This document shows, in pieces, positions 18,505-27,711 of a stretch of 64,000 nucleotides of DNA (the stretch's first letter is position 1; the number at the start of each line of letters is the position of its first letter). The position numbers and the translations under genes were made by a program. The stretch lies in assembly GCF_029525555.1 (NCBI RefSeq), contig NZ_JAPDHZ010000002.1, positions 1,649,868 through 1,713,867 of the forward strand. The letters are read 5' to 3'. This stretch comes from Cohnella ginsengisoli. Lineage in GTDB: Bacteria > Bacillota > Bacilli > Paenibacillales > Paenibacillaceae. The notes beneath the pieces were generated by a model, which did no database searches, had not been told where the DNA came from, and was given only the letters and a program-made list of their open reading frames with translations.

Positions 18505-20124
18505 TCAAGCCGGCAGCATGCGCGCGCGCAGGGCCGTAATCTCCGGGTTTTCCAGGTACTCGTCGTACGTCGTCATCCGGTCGATCAAGCCGTTCGGCGT
18601 GATCTCGATGATCCGGTTGGCGATCGTCTGGATGAACTGATGGTCATGCGACGTGAAAATCATCGTCTCGTCGGTGTCGACGAGCGCGTTGTTCAGCGCC
18701 GTGATCGATTCGAGGTCCAAGTGGTTGGTCGGCTCGTCGAGCAGCAGCGTGTTGGCGCTGGTCAGCATCATTTTGGACAGCATGCAGCGGACCTTCTCGC
18801 CTCCCGACAGCACGGACGCCTTCTTCAGCGCTTCGTCGCCGGAGAACAGCATGCGGCCTAGGAAGCCGCGGATGAACGACTCGTCCTGGTCCTTGGAGTA
18901 TTGGCGCAGCCAATCGACGAGCGAATCGTCGTTGCCTTCGAAGTAAGCCGAGTTGTCCTTGGGGAAATAAGCCGGCGTAATCGTGACGCCCCACTGCACC
19001 GACCCGGAATCCGGCTCCACCTCGCCCATCAATACCTGGAACAGCGCGGTCTTGGCCTGCCCGTACGGACCGACCAGCGCGATCTTGTCGCCCTTGTTCA
19101 CGACGAAGGACACGCCGTCCAGCAGCTTCTCGCCGTCGACCGTCAGGCTGACGTTGTCGATCGTGACGATTTGCTTGCCCGCTTCGCGCTCCGGCTTGAA
19201 CTGGATGAACGGATATTTGCGGCTCGACGGACGAATGTCGTCCAGCGAGATCTTGTCGAGCATCTTGCGGCGGCTGGTCGCTTGCTTGGCCTTGGACTTG
19301 TTCGCCGAGAATCGCTGGATGAACGCCTGCAGCTCCTTGATCTTGTCTTCCTTCTTCTTGTTCTGGTCGCGCATCAGCTGCGTGGCGAGCTGGCTCGACT
19401 CGTACCAGAAGTCGTAGTTGCCCACGTACATCTGGATCTTGGCGAAGTCGATGTCCGCGATATGCGTACAAACCTGGTTCAGGAAGTGCCGGTCGTGCGA
19501 TACGACGATGACGGTGCCGGTGTAACGCGCCAGAAACTCTTCGAGCCAATTAATCGATTCGAGGTCCAAGTGGTTGGTAGGCTCGTCGAGCAGCAGAATG
19601 TTCGGCTGGCCGAACAATGCCTGCGCCAGCAGGACGCGGACCTTCTCGTTGCCGCCGAGCTCGGACATCTGCTTGTCGTGCAGGTCGGTCGTGATGCCGA
19701 GGCCGTTCAGCATCTCGGCTGCGTCGCTCTCGGCTTCCCAGCCGTTCATTTCCGCGAACTCGGCCTCGAGCTCGCCCGCGCGCATGCCGTCTTCGTCGGT
19801 AAAGTCGGCCTTCGCGTAGATGGCGTCCTTCTCCTTCATGACCTGGTACAGGCGCTCGTAACCCATGATGACGGTGTCGAGCACCTTGAATTCGTCGTAC
19901 TCGAAGTGGTTCTGCTTGAGCACCGCGAGGCGCTCACCCGGCGTGATGAATACTTCGCCGCTCGAAGGCTCCACTTCGCCCGACAGAATCTTCAGGAACG
20001 TCGACTTGCCCGCTCCGTTCGCGCCGATCAGGCCATAGCAGTTGCCCGGCGTGAACTTGATGTTGACATCCTCAAAAAGCGGACGCTTGCCGAATCTGAG
20101 GCTGACGTTGTTAACTGTGATCAA
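18505..20124 (-). CDS. ABC-F family ATPase (YbiT/YkpA-like)
   Basis: The 539-residue soluble protein has two ABC domains and no membrane segments. Domain 1 has Walker A GANGAGKST, signature ELGGNEKVR and Walker B LLLDEPTNHLDLES. The linker is rich in charged residues (RDQNKKKEDKIKELQAFIQRF). Domain 2 has signature LSGGEKVRCML and Walker B LLLDEPTNHLDLES, but its Walker A reads GPYGQAKT with Ala in place of the glycine before Lys. ABC-F proteins act at the ribosome, as translation factors or antibiotic-protection proteins; this subgroup is housekeeping-like. The start is a TTG overlapping the stop of the upstream hydrolase gene by four bases (TTGA), so the two are translationally coupled. Confidence 0.92.
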   Translation of the reverse strand: MITVNNVSLRFGKRPLFEDVNIKFTPGNCYGLIGANGAGKSTFLKILSGEVEPSSGEVFITPGERLAVLKQNHFEYDEFKVLDTVIMGYERLYQVMKEKDAIYAKADFTDEDGMRAGELEAEFAEMNGWEAESDAAEMLNGLGITTDLHDKQMSELGGNEKVRVLLAQALFGQPNILLLDEPTNHLDLESINWLEEFLARYTGTVIVVSHDRHFLNQVCTHIADIDFAKIQMYVGNYDFWYESSQLATQLMRDQNKKKEDKIKELQAFIQRFSANKSKAKQATSRRKMLDKISLDDIRPSSRKYPFIQFKPEREAGKQIVTIDNVSLTVDGEKLLDGVSFVVNKGDKIALVGPYGQAKTALFQVLMGEVEPDSGSVQWGVTITPAYFPKDNSAYFEGNDDSLVDWLRQYSKDQDESFIRGFLGRMLFSGDEALKKASVLSGGEKVRCMLSKMMLTSANTLLLDEPTNHLDLESITALNNALVDTDETMIFTSHDHQFIQTIANRIIEITPNGLIDRMTTYDEYLENPEITALRARMLPA

Positions 20125-21092
20125 TCCAATCCATCCTTTGCTTCGTTATCGATGACATGGCTCTGCGAGAAGCGCATGGTCTCTCCGTGCTGGAGCAGGA
20201 AGATCTTCTCCTGCGGAATGCCAAGGCGCACGCGCTCCGCCTCGAGCCGCTCGAGCGCCTCCATCGGCGTGTCGTCCGACAGCTTGAAGGCGCCGTAATG
20301 CATAGGGACGAAAATATCGGCCTTCAGGTCCTGATAGGCCCTGAGCGCCTCTTCGGGACTCACGTGCTGCGCAGCCATGAACCACTCGGGATCATAGGCG
20401 CCGATCGGCATCAACGCCACGTCGATCTTGAAGCGGCGGCCGATCTCCTCGAATCCCCTGAAGTAGCCGCTGTCGCCGGCGAAGTAGATCGTCGGACCGT
20501 GATGCGTCTCCATGACCCAGCCGCCCCAGTGAGAGTTGTTCATGTCCCAGGGATTGCGCCGGGTCCAGTGCTGAGCCGGCACGAAGGTAAACTTCACGCC
20601 GTGCACGGTGCAATTCTCCCACCAGTGCATCTCGTGAACCTCGCCGAATCCCCTGATCGCCATCTTGCGCTTCAGGCCGGCCGGTACGTACAGCCGCTTG
20701 GGTCCCCGCAAGCGACGCAGCGAGCCGAAGTGCAGGTGGTCGTAGTGGGAATGGGAGACGAGCACGAGGTCGACGGACGGCATGTCGGACAGCTCGACGC
20801 CGGGCGGCGCCAGCCGCTTCTGGAGCGCCATGCGGCGCGCCCATACCGGGTCGGTGACGATATTAAGGCCGCCCATCTGCAGCAAAAACGTAGAATGCCC
20901 GATCCAGGTAACGGACGGCTCTTGACGGTTATGATGAAGGAAAGGCAGGTCGGGCTTCACGTTCGGGACGCATTCCAGATATCCCTTGTTCCTCATCTTC
21001 TGCAGGCGTTCCTGACGCCATCGCGCGAACTGGTCCTTCCCCGCGGCGCCCGCGCGAATGGAATCCAGGTTGCCGAAGCGGCTCTTAGGCAT
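20121..21092 (-). CDS. Metallo-beta-lactamase-fold hydrolase (NAPE-PLD/UlaG-like)
   Basis: The protein starts at the ATG at 21092 behind GGAGGGG; about 323 residues. Metal-binding motifs are VSHSHYDHLHFGSL (HxHxDH), GPTIYFAGDSGY (bridging Asp) and a final His in VPMHYGAFKL. TWIGHSTFLLQMGGLNIVTDPVW is characteristic of the N-acylphosphatidylethanolamine phospholipase D/UlaG-like branch. Similar bacterial proteins are generally of unknown substrate. It forms a two-gene operon with the ABC-F gene (four-base overlap), divergent from the CvfC-like gene. Confidence 0.85.
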   Translation of the reverse strand: MPKSRFGNLDSIRAGAAGKDQFARWRQERLQKMRNKGYLECVPNVKPDLPFLHHNRQEPSVTWIGHSTFLLQMGGLNIVTDPVWARRMALQKRLAPPGVELSDMPSVDLVLVSHSHYDHLHFGSLRRLRGPKRLYVPAGLKRKMAIRGFGEVHEMHWWENCTVHGVKFTFVPAQHWTRRNPWDMNNSHWGGWVMETHHGPTIYFAGDSGYFRGFEEIGRRFKIDVALMPIGAYDPEWFMAAQHVSPEEALRAYQDLKADIFVPMHYGAFKLSDDTPMEALERLEAERVRLGIPQEKIFLLQHGETMRFSQSHVIDNEAKDGLD

Positions 21093-21259
21093 GGTACCCC
21101 TCCGTTGACGTACTAATCTTACTATAGCAGGAATCAGGTCAATGTACCAAGACCGATCTGTCACTTAAATACCCCTCCTTTGGCAATACGGAACGCGGTG
21201 CGGTATTGTATAGAGAGAGATTGGCGAGATCACCATATGCAAAGCGAGGTCGTGTGTAC

Positions 21260-22450
21260 ATGAAGCTGCTGTCGATTGAACCTACGCCCAGCCCGAATTC
21301 GATGAAGCTGAACGTGGACGAAAAGCTGCCTGCCGGCGAGCGCCATACCTATACGATGGACAAGAAAGACCAGCTGCCGCCCTTCGTGGCGAAGCTGCTC
21401 GACATTCCCGGCGTGAAGTCGGCGTTCAGGACGGCCGACTTCTTCGCGCTGGACCGCCGACCGAGCGCGGATTGGGCGGGCATCCTCGCGGCCGTGCGCG
21501 AGCTGTTCGGCGCCGCCGCGGACGGCGTCGGCGCCGGCGCGGGCGCCGACGCGCTGGCCTACAGCTTCGGCGAAGCCCGCGTGCTCGTGCAGATGTACCG
21601 CGGCATCCCGATGCAGATCCGCGTGCAGAGCGGCGGCCAGGAATCGCGGGCCGCGCTCGGCCAGCGGTTCACGGACGCCGTGAACGAGGCCGCGGGCGGC
21701 ACGTTCATTCGCGAGCGGCGGCTCGCGGAGTTCGGCGTCCGCTACGGCGAGCCGAAGGAGATTCTGGAGGAGGTCGCGCGAGAGCTCGACGCGGCATACC
21801 CGGACGAGCGGCTGCGCGAGCTGATCGCGGCTGCGCAGGCGGCGGGCGCAGGCGATGGCGCAGCCGCGGCCGACGCGCCCGAAGGCGGCGCCGCGGCGGG
21901 CCGGGCGACGACGCCTGACGAGCTGCAGGCGGCGCTTCGCGCGCCGGACTGGCAGACGCGCTATGCGGCGCTGTCGCGGGCGAAGCCCGACGCGGAGCTG
22001 CTGCCGCTACTCGCGCAGGCCGCGCGCGACCCGCAGGTGTCGGTGCGCCGGCTCGCCGTGGTCTACCTCGGCGACCTGCGCATTCCCGAGGCGCTGCCGC
22101 CGCTGCTCGCCGCGCTCAAGGATACGTCGGCGGCCGTGCGCCGGACGGCCGGGGACACGCTCTCGGACATCGGCGATCCCGCCGCGGGTCCGGCCATGGC
22201 GGAGGCGCTGGGCGACGCCAACAAGCTCGTGCGCTGGCGCGCCGCGCGCTTCCTGTACGAGGCCGGCGACGAGTCCGCGGTGGAGGCGCTGGAGCGCCTG
22301 GCTGCAGCCGAGTCCGAGTTCGAGGTGAAGCTGCAGGCCGAGATCGCCATCGCCCGCATTCGCAGCGGCGAAGAAGCCGCCGGCTCGGTCTGGCAGCAAA
22401 TGACGCGCATGCGCGAGCAACGGCAAGGCGAGGACGGAGCTCAAAAATAA
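21260..22450 (+). CDS. CvfC-like conserved virulence factor C family protein with Nfu-N and HEAT repeats
   Basis: I choose the ATG at 21260 (MKLLSIEPTPSPNSMKLNVD); upstream is only a weak GCGAGG site. Residues 1-90 resemble the Nfu/NifU N-terminal domain (SIEPTPSPNSMKL; IPGVKSAFRTADFFALDRRPSADW). A middle domain (YRGIPMQIRVQ; LAEFGVRYGEPKEILEEVARELDAAYP) is shared with Staphylococcus CvfC. The C-terminal third consists of HEAT/PBS-type helical repeats (DPQVSVRRLAVVYLGDLRIPEALPPLLAALKDTSAAVRRTAGDTLSDIGD). An Ala/Gly-rich insert near residue 195-215 is unusual. CvfC affects virulence gene expression in Staphylococcus aureus; its molecular role is unknown. Confidence 0.82.
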   Translation: MKLLSIEPTPSPNSMKLNVDEKLPAGERHTYTMDKKDQLPPFVAKLLDIPGVKSAFRTADFFALDRRPSADWAGILAAVRELFGAAADGVGAGAGADALAYSFGEARVLVQMYRGIPMQIRVQSGGQESRAALGQRFTDAVNEAAGGTFIRERRLAEFGVRYGEPKEILEEVARELDAAYPDERLRELIAAAQAAGAGDGAAAADAPEGGAAAGRATTPDELQAALRAPDWQTRYAALSRAKPDAELLPLLAQAARDPQVSVRRLAVVYLGDLRIPEALPPLLAALKDTSAAVRRTAGDTLSDIGDPAAGPAMAEALGDANKLVRWRAARFLYEAGDESAVEALERLAAAESEFEVKLQAEIAIARIRSGEEAAGSVWQQMTRMREQRQGEDGAQK

Positions 22451-22521
22451 AAGGCTGCCGCCTGCAGCAAGCGTTTTTCAACCAGGTGGATGCGATCCAT
22501 CCGAACGAAGCTTCTTCAGCG

Positions 22522-22690
22522 CGTTTTAACAATATCCCTTTGGTTCAGGAGAGCAGGGCAGGGACGCATGTCGAATGCGGTAAGATCGCGCCGATCTTGC
22601 ACCTGTGACGGCAGGGCTGCCAAGTAAAAATAAGCGAATGCGGACTTTATCGCATTCGCTTTCCTGTTCGAAGGGGATACTGTTAAAACG
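22522..22690. mobile_element. MITE-like element sharing terminal repeats with the IS1595-like element
   Basis: The 169-bp non-coding element is bounded by imperfect 20-bp inverted repeats, CGTTTTAACAATATCCCTTT at the left and the complement of CGTTTTAACAGTATCCCCTT at the right (18/20 match). These ends match the terminal repeats around the transposase at 34.2-35.3 kb. An internal perfect hairpin (AAGCGAATGCG/CGCATTCGCTT, 22632-22661) is present. No obvious 8-bp target duplication is visible. Confidence 0.6.
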
Positions 22691-22728
22691 GAAAAACGCC
22701 GTCCTTTTCGATCAGGCACAACTCCCAG

Positions 22729-22781
22729 TTGACATGAAACCATTCGGTTTCGTATGATAGCCATGCGAAACCAAATGGTTT
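22729..22781 (+). promoter_or_regulatory. Promoter and paired operators of the SRPBCC-ArsR operon
   Basis: TTGACA (22729-22734) and TATGAT (22753-22758) are spaced by 18 bases. Two 14-bp dyads, AAACCATTCGGTTT (22737-22750, between the -35 and -10) and AAACCAAATGGTTT (22768-22781, near the start of transcription), flank the -10 box. This is well placed for autorepression by the ArsR protein encoded second in the operon. Confidence 0.7.
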
Positions 22782-22807
22782 CCTTTATTTCAGAGGAGGT
22801 CTATGAC

Positions 22808-23233
22808 ATGAGCAATTCCCGCAAACTCCCCGATATCGTACGTACCTTGGAGCTGGACGCGCCCATCGAGAAAGTCTGGAAAATGGTATCCACGGCCGAA
22901 GGCATCTCCGCCTGGTTTATGCCGCCGAACGACTTCGAGCCGGTCGTCGGCCATGAATTTACGCTCAATGCAGGACCGTTCGGCATGTCGCCGTGCAAAG
23001 TGACCGTATTTGACCCGCCCGAGCGATTCGCTATGAACTGGGGCAAGGACTGGACGCTGTCGTTCGAGCTGAAGGAACTGCCGGACGCACGCACCGCGTT
23101 CACGCTCACGCACGCTGGTTGGGACGAGGACTCGCTGACCGAGTTCGGTCAACCGCATGGCATCGTTCGCGAACATATGGCAGGCGGCTGGGACGGCATC
23201 GTTGCCAAGCTGCAGCGGCTGGTCGAGGCCTGA
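22808..23233 (+). CDS. SRPBCC (AHSA1-like) domain protein
   Basis: The 141-residue protein starts at the ATG at 22808 after GAGGAGG. It has the START/Bet v1-like AHSA1 pattern: DIVRTLELDAPIEKVWKMVSTAEGISAWFMP, FEPVVGHEFTLNAG, DPPERFAMNW and a C-terminal helix AGGWDGIVAKLQRLVEA. Such proteins have a hydrophobic cavity and frequently pair with ArsR-type repressors; the ligand is unknown. Its stop codon overlaps the arsR start (TGATG), showing coupling. It is first in the operon and directly behind a strong, dyad-bearing promoter. Confidence 0.88.
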   Translation: MSNSRKLPDIVRTLELDAPIEKVWKMVSTAEGISAWFMPPNDFEPVVGHEFTLNAGPFGMSPCKVTVFDPPERFAMNWGKDWTLSFELKELPDARTAFTLTHAGWDEDSLTEFGQPHGIVREHMAGGWDGIVAKLQRLVEA

Positions 23234-23565
23234 TGGGACAAGCGCTGCCGCAGCACGACGTCTACCAGGCGATCGCGGACCCGAGCCGGCGGCGCCTGCT
23301 GCGCCTTCTCACGCAGGGCGAGCAGCCGTTGTCGGCGCTCAGCGGGCAGTTCGACATGAGCCGGACCGCCGTCTCCAAGCATTTGCGCGTCCTGCGGGAA
23401 GCGGGGCTCGTCACCGAGCGGCGGGCCGGGCGCGAGACGCGTTACGCTTTCCGCCCCGAGCCGCTCGCGGAGCTCAAAGATTGGCTCGGTTACTTCGAGC
23501 AATTCTGGGACAACAAGCTGGCCATTCTGAAGCATCTGGTGGAGGAGCAAGACGAAAACGCCTAA
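23233..23565 (+). CDS. ArsR-family winged-helix repressor
   Basis: The 110-residue protein starts at the ATG at 23233, sharing one base with the upstream stop. It has a winged-helix domain (HDVYQAIADPSRRRLLRLLTQ; FDMSRTAVSKHLRVLREAGLVTERRAGRETRY) followed by the RPEPLAELKDWLGYFEQFWDNKL tail seen in ArsR members paired with AHSA1 proteins. No metal-binding cysteine pair is present, so it is not an arsenic sensor. It probably represses its own operon through the AAACC(N4)GGTTT dyads upstream. Confidence 0.9.
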   Translation: MGQALPQHDVYQAIADPSRRRLLRLLTQGEQPLSALSGQFDMSRTAVSKHLRVLREAGLVTERRAGRETRYAFRPEPLAELKDWLGYFEQFWDNKLAILKHLVEEQDENA

Positions 23566-23571
23566 TCGCGC

Positions 23572-23622
23572 CTACGAATAATCCCCTCGCGCCATCGAAT
23601 GCGCGAGGGGATTATTCGTAGG
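23572..23622. terminator. Bidirectional terminator between arsR and the GGDEF-EAL gene
   Basis: A perfect stem of about 21 bp (from CTACGAATAATCCCC on the left to GGGGATTATTCGTAG on the right) closes an eight-base loop. It sits in the gap between two convergent genes. Confidence 0.8.
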
Positions 23623-23666
23623 CAACGCGTCCGTTATAAGCCTAAATTCGCCGATCCACGCTTCCG

Positions 23667-25984
23667 CTATGACTTCCAATGCTCCAGCAGTACCTTCCGA
23701 ATCAGCTCCGCCGGCTGCGGACGGTAGAACAGGAAGCCCTGGATATCGTCGCACTCGTGTTCGGCGAGGAAGCGGTATTGCGCCTCCGTCTCGACGCCCT
23801 CGGCCACGACGGACAGCTTCAGGCGGCGGGCGACGAGCATCATCGCATGGATGATCGCCTCGTCCCGTTCGTCTTTGCCGATGCCGCTGACGAAGGAACG
23901 GTCGATCTTGATCCGGCTGATCGGCAGCGACTTCAGATAGCCGAGCGAGGAATGCTGGGTGCCGAAGTCGTCGATCGACAGCGTGATGCCCATATCCCGC
24001 AGCAGCTCGAGCGTCGGGAGATTTTCGTTTTTCATGGCCATGTTCTCGGTGATCTCAAGCTCCAGGTACCGCGGCTCTAGCCCCGACGCTTCCAATGCGC
24101 TGCGGACGGACGCCGCCAAGTCGCCGGAAGCGAACTGTCGGGCGGACAGGTTGACCGCGATGCGCAGCTCGGGAAAACCCGCCTCCTGCCATTCTTTGTT
24201 CTGCGCGCAGGCGACGCGAAGCACCCACTCTCCGATCTCGACGATGAGTCCCGTCTCCTCGGCAAGCGGAATGAACTGCTGCGGCGATACCGGTCCCAAC
24301 TTAGGGTGATTCCAGCGCAAAAGCGCCTCCATGCCGACCAACTGTGCGCTCCCCGCTTGGATCTGCGGCTGATAATACAGCTCCAGCTCGCCCCGAGACA
24401 GCGCCTTGCGCAGATAGTTCCGCAGCTCCATCAGCTCGCTAGCTTCTGCCTGGCCCTTGCCGTCGTAGCATTTATAGCGGTTTTTCCCCGCCTCCTTTGC
24501 TGCGTACATCGCTTTGTCGGCGTGCTTGACCAGCGTCGGTGCATCGGCCCCGTGATCGGGATACAGAGCGATGCCGATGCTCGCGGTCAAGTAATACTCG
24601 GCTCCCTTGAGATAGAAGGGCTGACGGAACAGCTCGATCACCTGCGCCGCGAGCCGCGTGCCGGCTTCCGGATCTTCGATATGCGGGAGAATGATCGTGA
24701 ACTCGTCTCCCCCCTATCCTGTAAAACGCCACCCTCGGGTATCCTTCGTTCTGAATGCCCTGAAGACGCATCGCTGCATCCTTAAGCAGAATATCTCCGA
24801 AAGTATGGCCAAGCGTATCGTTCACCAGCTTAAACTGGTCGAGATCCAAGTACAGCAGCGCTAGCTTGCGTCCCATTCGCTCGGCGGCTGCCCGTTGTTC
24901 CTCGAGATGCTGGTTGAAGCACGTTCGATTATACGCGCCGGTCACGGCATCGTGATAAGCCAAGTAACGCAGCTCCTGCTCCTTGCTCTCGAGCGTCCGA
25001 TTCTGTTCGCGGAGTTCCTCCTCGATCGCGATCAGCTCCTCGTTGGAGGCTTCGATCTTCTCGTTCGCCCGCTGAAGCTCGCTCGTTCGCTCGCGAACCT
25101 TTTCATTGAGTTTGGCTTTGCCGGTCAGCTGTACGTACAGCAAATATAGAATGAGCGCCACGCAAATCATGCTGATCACGCGGATCAGAAGCACCTTGTC
25201 CTTGATCTCGCGCAGCTGGCTCTCCTTAAGCTTGCCGGCGAGCGACCATTCGCCTTCGGGGGAGCTTGACCATTTCCCTCAAACCTTCTCCATCGAACAA
25301 ATCCTCGTTGCCGAGCAGGAGACGGCCGTTGGCCCGCAGCGCGATATCGAGCTCACCGGTTTCCGTGGACTGGATGCCCTCCCTAATCAGCGCCGGCACG
25401 TCCAGCACGATCGAGGCAAAGCCCCAGAAACGGCCGTTCACGAAGATCGACTGCCGCGTCAACAATCCCAGACCGCCCTGCTTCAGCTCCAGCGGCCCCA
25501 TGAGGGTGACCTCTTTCATTTTCATCGTGCGCGTCGCGTTATCCCGGACCGCTTGATCCGGGTGCTCGAACAGATTAAGCCCGAACAGCGCTTCGTTTCC
25601 CTTGGAAGGATACACGTAGCGCGCGATGCCGTCCGGATAGAGGGAAATATTGCGAACATCCGGAATACTGGGTACGAAATGGGACGCGAATTCGTTAAAC
25701 CGCGCGACGTCGATCTCCTTGCCGTTCGTGAGCTCCGTGTCCGCGAACGCCTTGAGACTCTCCGACAGCAGCAGCCGGCGCTCGAGCGCGAGCTTCAGCG
25801 AATTGGCTTGGGCGGCAAGCGCCACGGCGGCGTCCTGGTCGGCCTTTTGCACGATCCGGTCTTGATAGAAAGACGTGCTCCAAGCGATCGGGACGGAGAG
25901 AATAATAAAAATGACGAGAAGCAGCGCCCAAACGCCCAGCGCTGCTTTTCTGGCGGATGTATGGATCGGTTCAATTGCATGCAT
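23667..25984 (-). CDS. CHASE-GGDEF-EAL cyclic-di-GMP protein (two frame breaks)
   Basis: The start is the ATG at 25984 (MHAIEPIHTS) behind GGGGGGAAAG. The order is a membrane helix (ALGVWALLLVIFIILSVPIAW), an extracytoplasmic CHASE-like sensor (DIALRANGRLLLGNEDLF), a second helix (VISMICVALILYLLYVQL), a coiled coil, a diguanylate cyclase domain with the intact motif IGGDEF once one base is removed, and an EAL phosphodiesterase domain (MEALLRWNHP; NLSARQF; LEITENMAM; SIDDFGT; KIDRSFV; VVAEGVET). Breaks lie at five G (25258-25262) and six C (24709-24714, exactly at GGDEF). Both catalytic motifs look usable, so the net direction is uncertain. It signals through c-di-GMP at the membrane. Confidence 0.88.
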
Positions 25985-26111
25985 GAATGACTTTCCCCCC
26001 GGAGTCGGACTGTACTTAGCTATTTCAACATAAAACGACATAATCCTGCATAAGGATCGAACGTCGGTTTGATTCGGCACGAAATAGCGGTTCCAGCGAA
26101 AAGGAAGCCAA

Positions 26112-26735
26112 TTAGCCGGTAGAACGGGCAATGTGCAGCAAACTGCGGGCACGCTCGTAATCTGATTCGCATCGAATCTCGAAGGAAAAGCCAGACGCAT
26201 TCTCTCCTGCATCACTTTCCGCCGGCACGCCAAGCCAGGGGACCCGGCCGAGCAGGCTCTCCATGCTCTCGCCGCCGGCGGTCAGCAGCGCGGCGACGGA
26301 CTCGGAGCAGCGGCTGTCGTAAAGTCCGTGCAGCGGGACCGGCCGCTCGCCGACGATCGGAATGACGGCTTGAACGCCGTCCGACAAGCCCGTCATCAGC
26401 CGGCGCGCTTCCTCCGCCGAGACGAACGGCATGTCCGAACCGACGATCCATACCAGCGGATTGCGCGCGAGGCGAAGCGCCGAATGCATGCCGCCGAGCG
26501 GCCCGCGCCCCGGAAAAAAATCCGTTATGATGCGAACGGACGAATCCAATACGTCGAAAAAAGGCTTCGGCGTATCGGTCACGACGATGACTTCTTTGCA
26601 CAGCTTGCGCATTTCGCGCACTTGCCTGACGATCACGGCCTCTTCTTGCAGCGGCAGAAGCGCTTTCAGCGTTCCGCCCAAAAGCGATTTAGGGCCTCCT
26701 GCGAGAATCGCGCCGGTTACGGATACGGTGGACAT
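26112..26735 (-). CDS. MobA-like nucleotidyltransferase (molybdenum cofactor guanylyltransferase type)
   Basis: The protein of about 207 residues starts at the ATG at 26735 behind AAAGGAG. The fold is clear: LAGGPKSLLGGTLKALLPL, VIVVTDTPKPFF, IITDFFPGRGPLGGMHSALRLARNPLVWIVGSDMPFVSAEEARRLM. The N-terminal nucleotide loop departs from the family pattern LAGGxSxRMGxxK: Arg-Met is replaced and only one Lys (in TLKALLPL) remains. MobA attaches GMP to molybdopterin, making the cofactor for enzymes such as nitrate reductase. It follows pflA on the same strand, consistent with an anaerobic-metabolism operon. Activity is uncertain because of the altered loop. Confidence 0.75.
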   Translation of the reverse strand: MSTVSVTGAILAGGPKSLLGGTLKALLPLQEEAVIVRQVREMRKLCKEVIVVTDTPKPFFDVLDSSVRIITDFFPGRGPLGGMHSALRLARNPLVWIVGSDMPFVSAEEARRLMTGLSDGVQAVIPIVGERPVPLHGLYDSRCSESVAALLTAGGESMESLLGRVPWLGVPAESDAGENASGFSFEIRCESDYERARSLLHIARSTG

Positions 26736-26813
26736 GTCATGGTCTCCTTTCTCGATGGAACGCACGAGGACGCACCTCCCCCGATTCTCGCCGGGAAGAA
26801 GCGTCCGTCCGCG

Positions 26814-27566
26814 TTACCTTGCGGCCTCTGAAGCCTTTGCAGCTTGCCTGCCTTGTTCGATCAGCCGATAAGCCCGCTTCACCTCGTCGGTCGACGGCTC
26901 CGTCACGCCATCCAGCCTGTAAGCTCTGCCCAGCTGCTCCCACTTGTACACGCCCATCCGGTGGTACGGCAGCACTTCCACCTTCTCGACGCCGCGCAGC
27001 TCGCCGATAAATTCGCCTAGCGCCAGCAGCTCCGACATCCCGTCGGTCCAGCCCGGCACGAGCACCCGGCGGACCCACATTTTGACGCCGGCGTCCGACA
27101 GATACCTCGCGAAGGCAAGGATGCGATCGTTGGGCTGCGAGGTGAGATGTTCGTGACCGGCGCGGTCGATCATTTTCAGATCGAGCAGCACGAGGTCCGT
27201 CGCGTCGAGCAGACGCTTGGCATGGTGCGGATCGCAGAAGCCCGACGAATCGAGCGCGGTATGCAAGCCCCACCGTTCCTTGCATTTCTCGAACAGCTCG
27301 GCGACGAACGGCGCCTGCAGCGTGGGTTCCCCGCCCGTGATGGTGATGCCTCCGCCCGACCTTTTATAGAAGGGAACGTACGGTTCGATCTCGGCCAATA
27401 TGTCGTCGACCGTTCGCAGCTGTCCGGCTTTGGTGTCCCAGGAATCGGGATTGTGGCAATACGCGCATTGGAGCGCGCAGCCCTGCATGAAGAGCACGAA
27501 GCGAATGCCCGGACCGTCGACCGTCCCGAACGTCTCCAGAGAATGTACCCTTCCGGCATGATGCAT
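26814..27566 (-). CDS. pflA: Pyruvate formate-lyase activating enzyme
   Basis: The 250-residue radical SAM enzyme starts at the ATG at 27566 behind GAGGGGGG. It shows SLETFGTVDGPGIRFVLFMQGCALQCAYCHNPDSWD, with the [4Fe-4S]-binding CxxxCxxC motif, and GGGITITGGEPTLQAPF, which with the Cys motif defines the SAM site. It generates the glycyl radical on PflB using S-adenosylmethionine. It lies 145 bases downstream of pflB on the same strand and belongs to the doxX-adhE-pflB-pflA operon that appears Fnr-controlled. Confidence 0.95.
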   Translation of the reverse strand: MHHAGRVHSLETFGTVDGPGIRFVLFMQGCALQCAYCHNPDSWDTKAGQLRTVDDILAEIEPYVPFYKRSGGGITITGGEPTLQAPFVAELFEKCKERWGLHTALDSSGFCDPHHAKRLLDATDLVLLDLKMIDRAGHEHLTSQPNDRILAFARYLSDAGVKMWVRRVLVPGWTDGMSELLALGEFIGELRGVEKVEVLPYHRMGVYKWEQLGRAYRLDGVTEPSTDEVKRAYRLIEQGRQAAKASEAAR

Positions 27567-27711
27567 CGTCAAGTCCCCCCTCTGAAGATTCGAATGAATG
27601 ACCAACGGCCGGCGCGTCAGCCGCGCTCTCGACCATCCGCTATGCGCTTATCCGATTGCCCGCTTCCGCACCCGGCCTCCGCGTCCGCGGGCGGCCGGGC
27701 TTGGGCAGCTG

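Noticed and set aside
22451..22807. Small-RNA gene or riboswitch in the gap after the CvfC-like gene
   Set aside because: The inverted ends at 22522 and 22671 match the IS element at 34 kb, so a MITE explains the structured sequence better.
26044..26233. N-terminal extension of the GGDEF-EAL frame over the end of the mobA-like gene
   Set aside because: The open frame continues upstream by chance; the ATG at 25984 has a ribosome binding site followed by a membrane helix, the normal start of such proteins.
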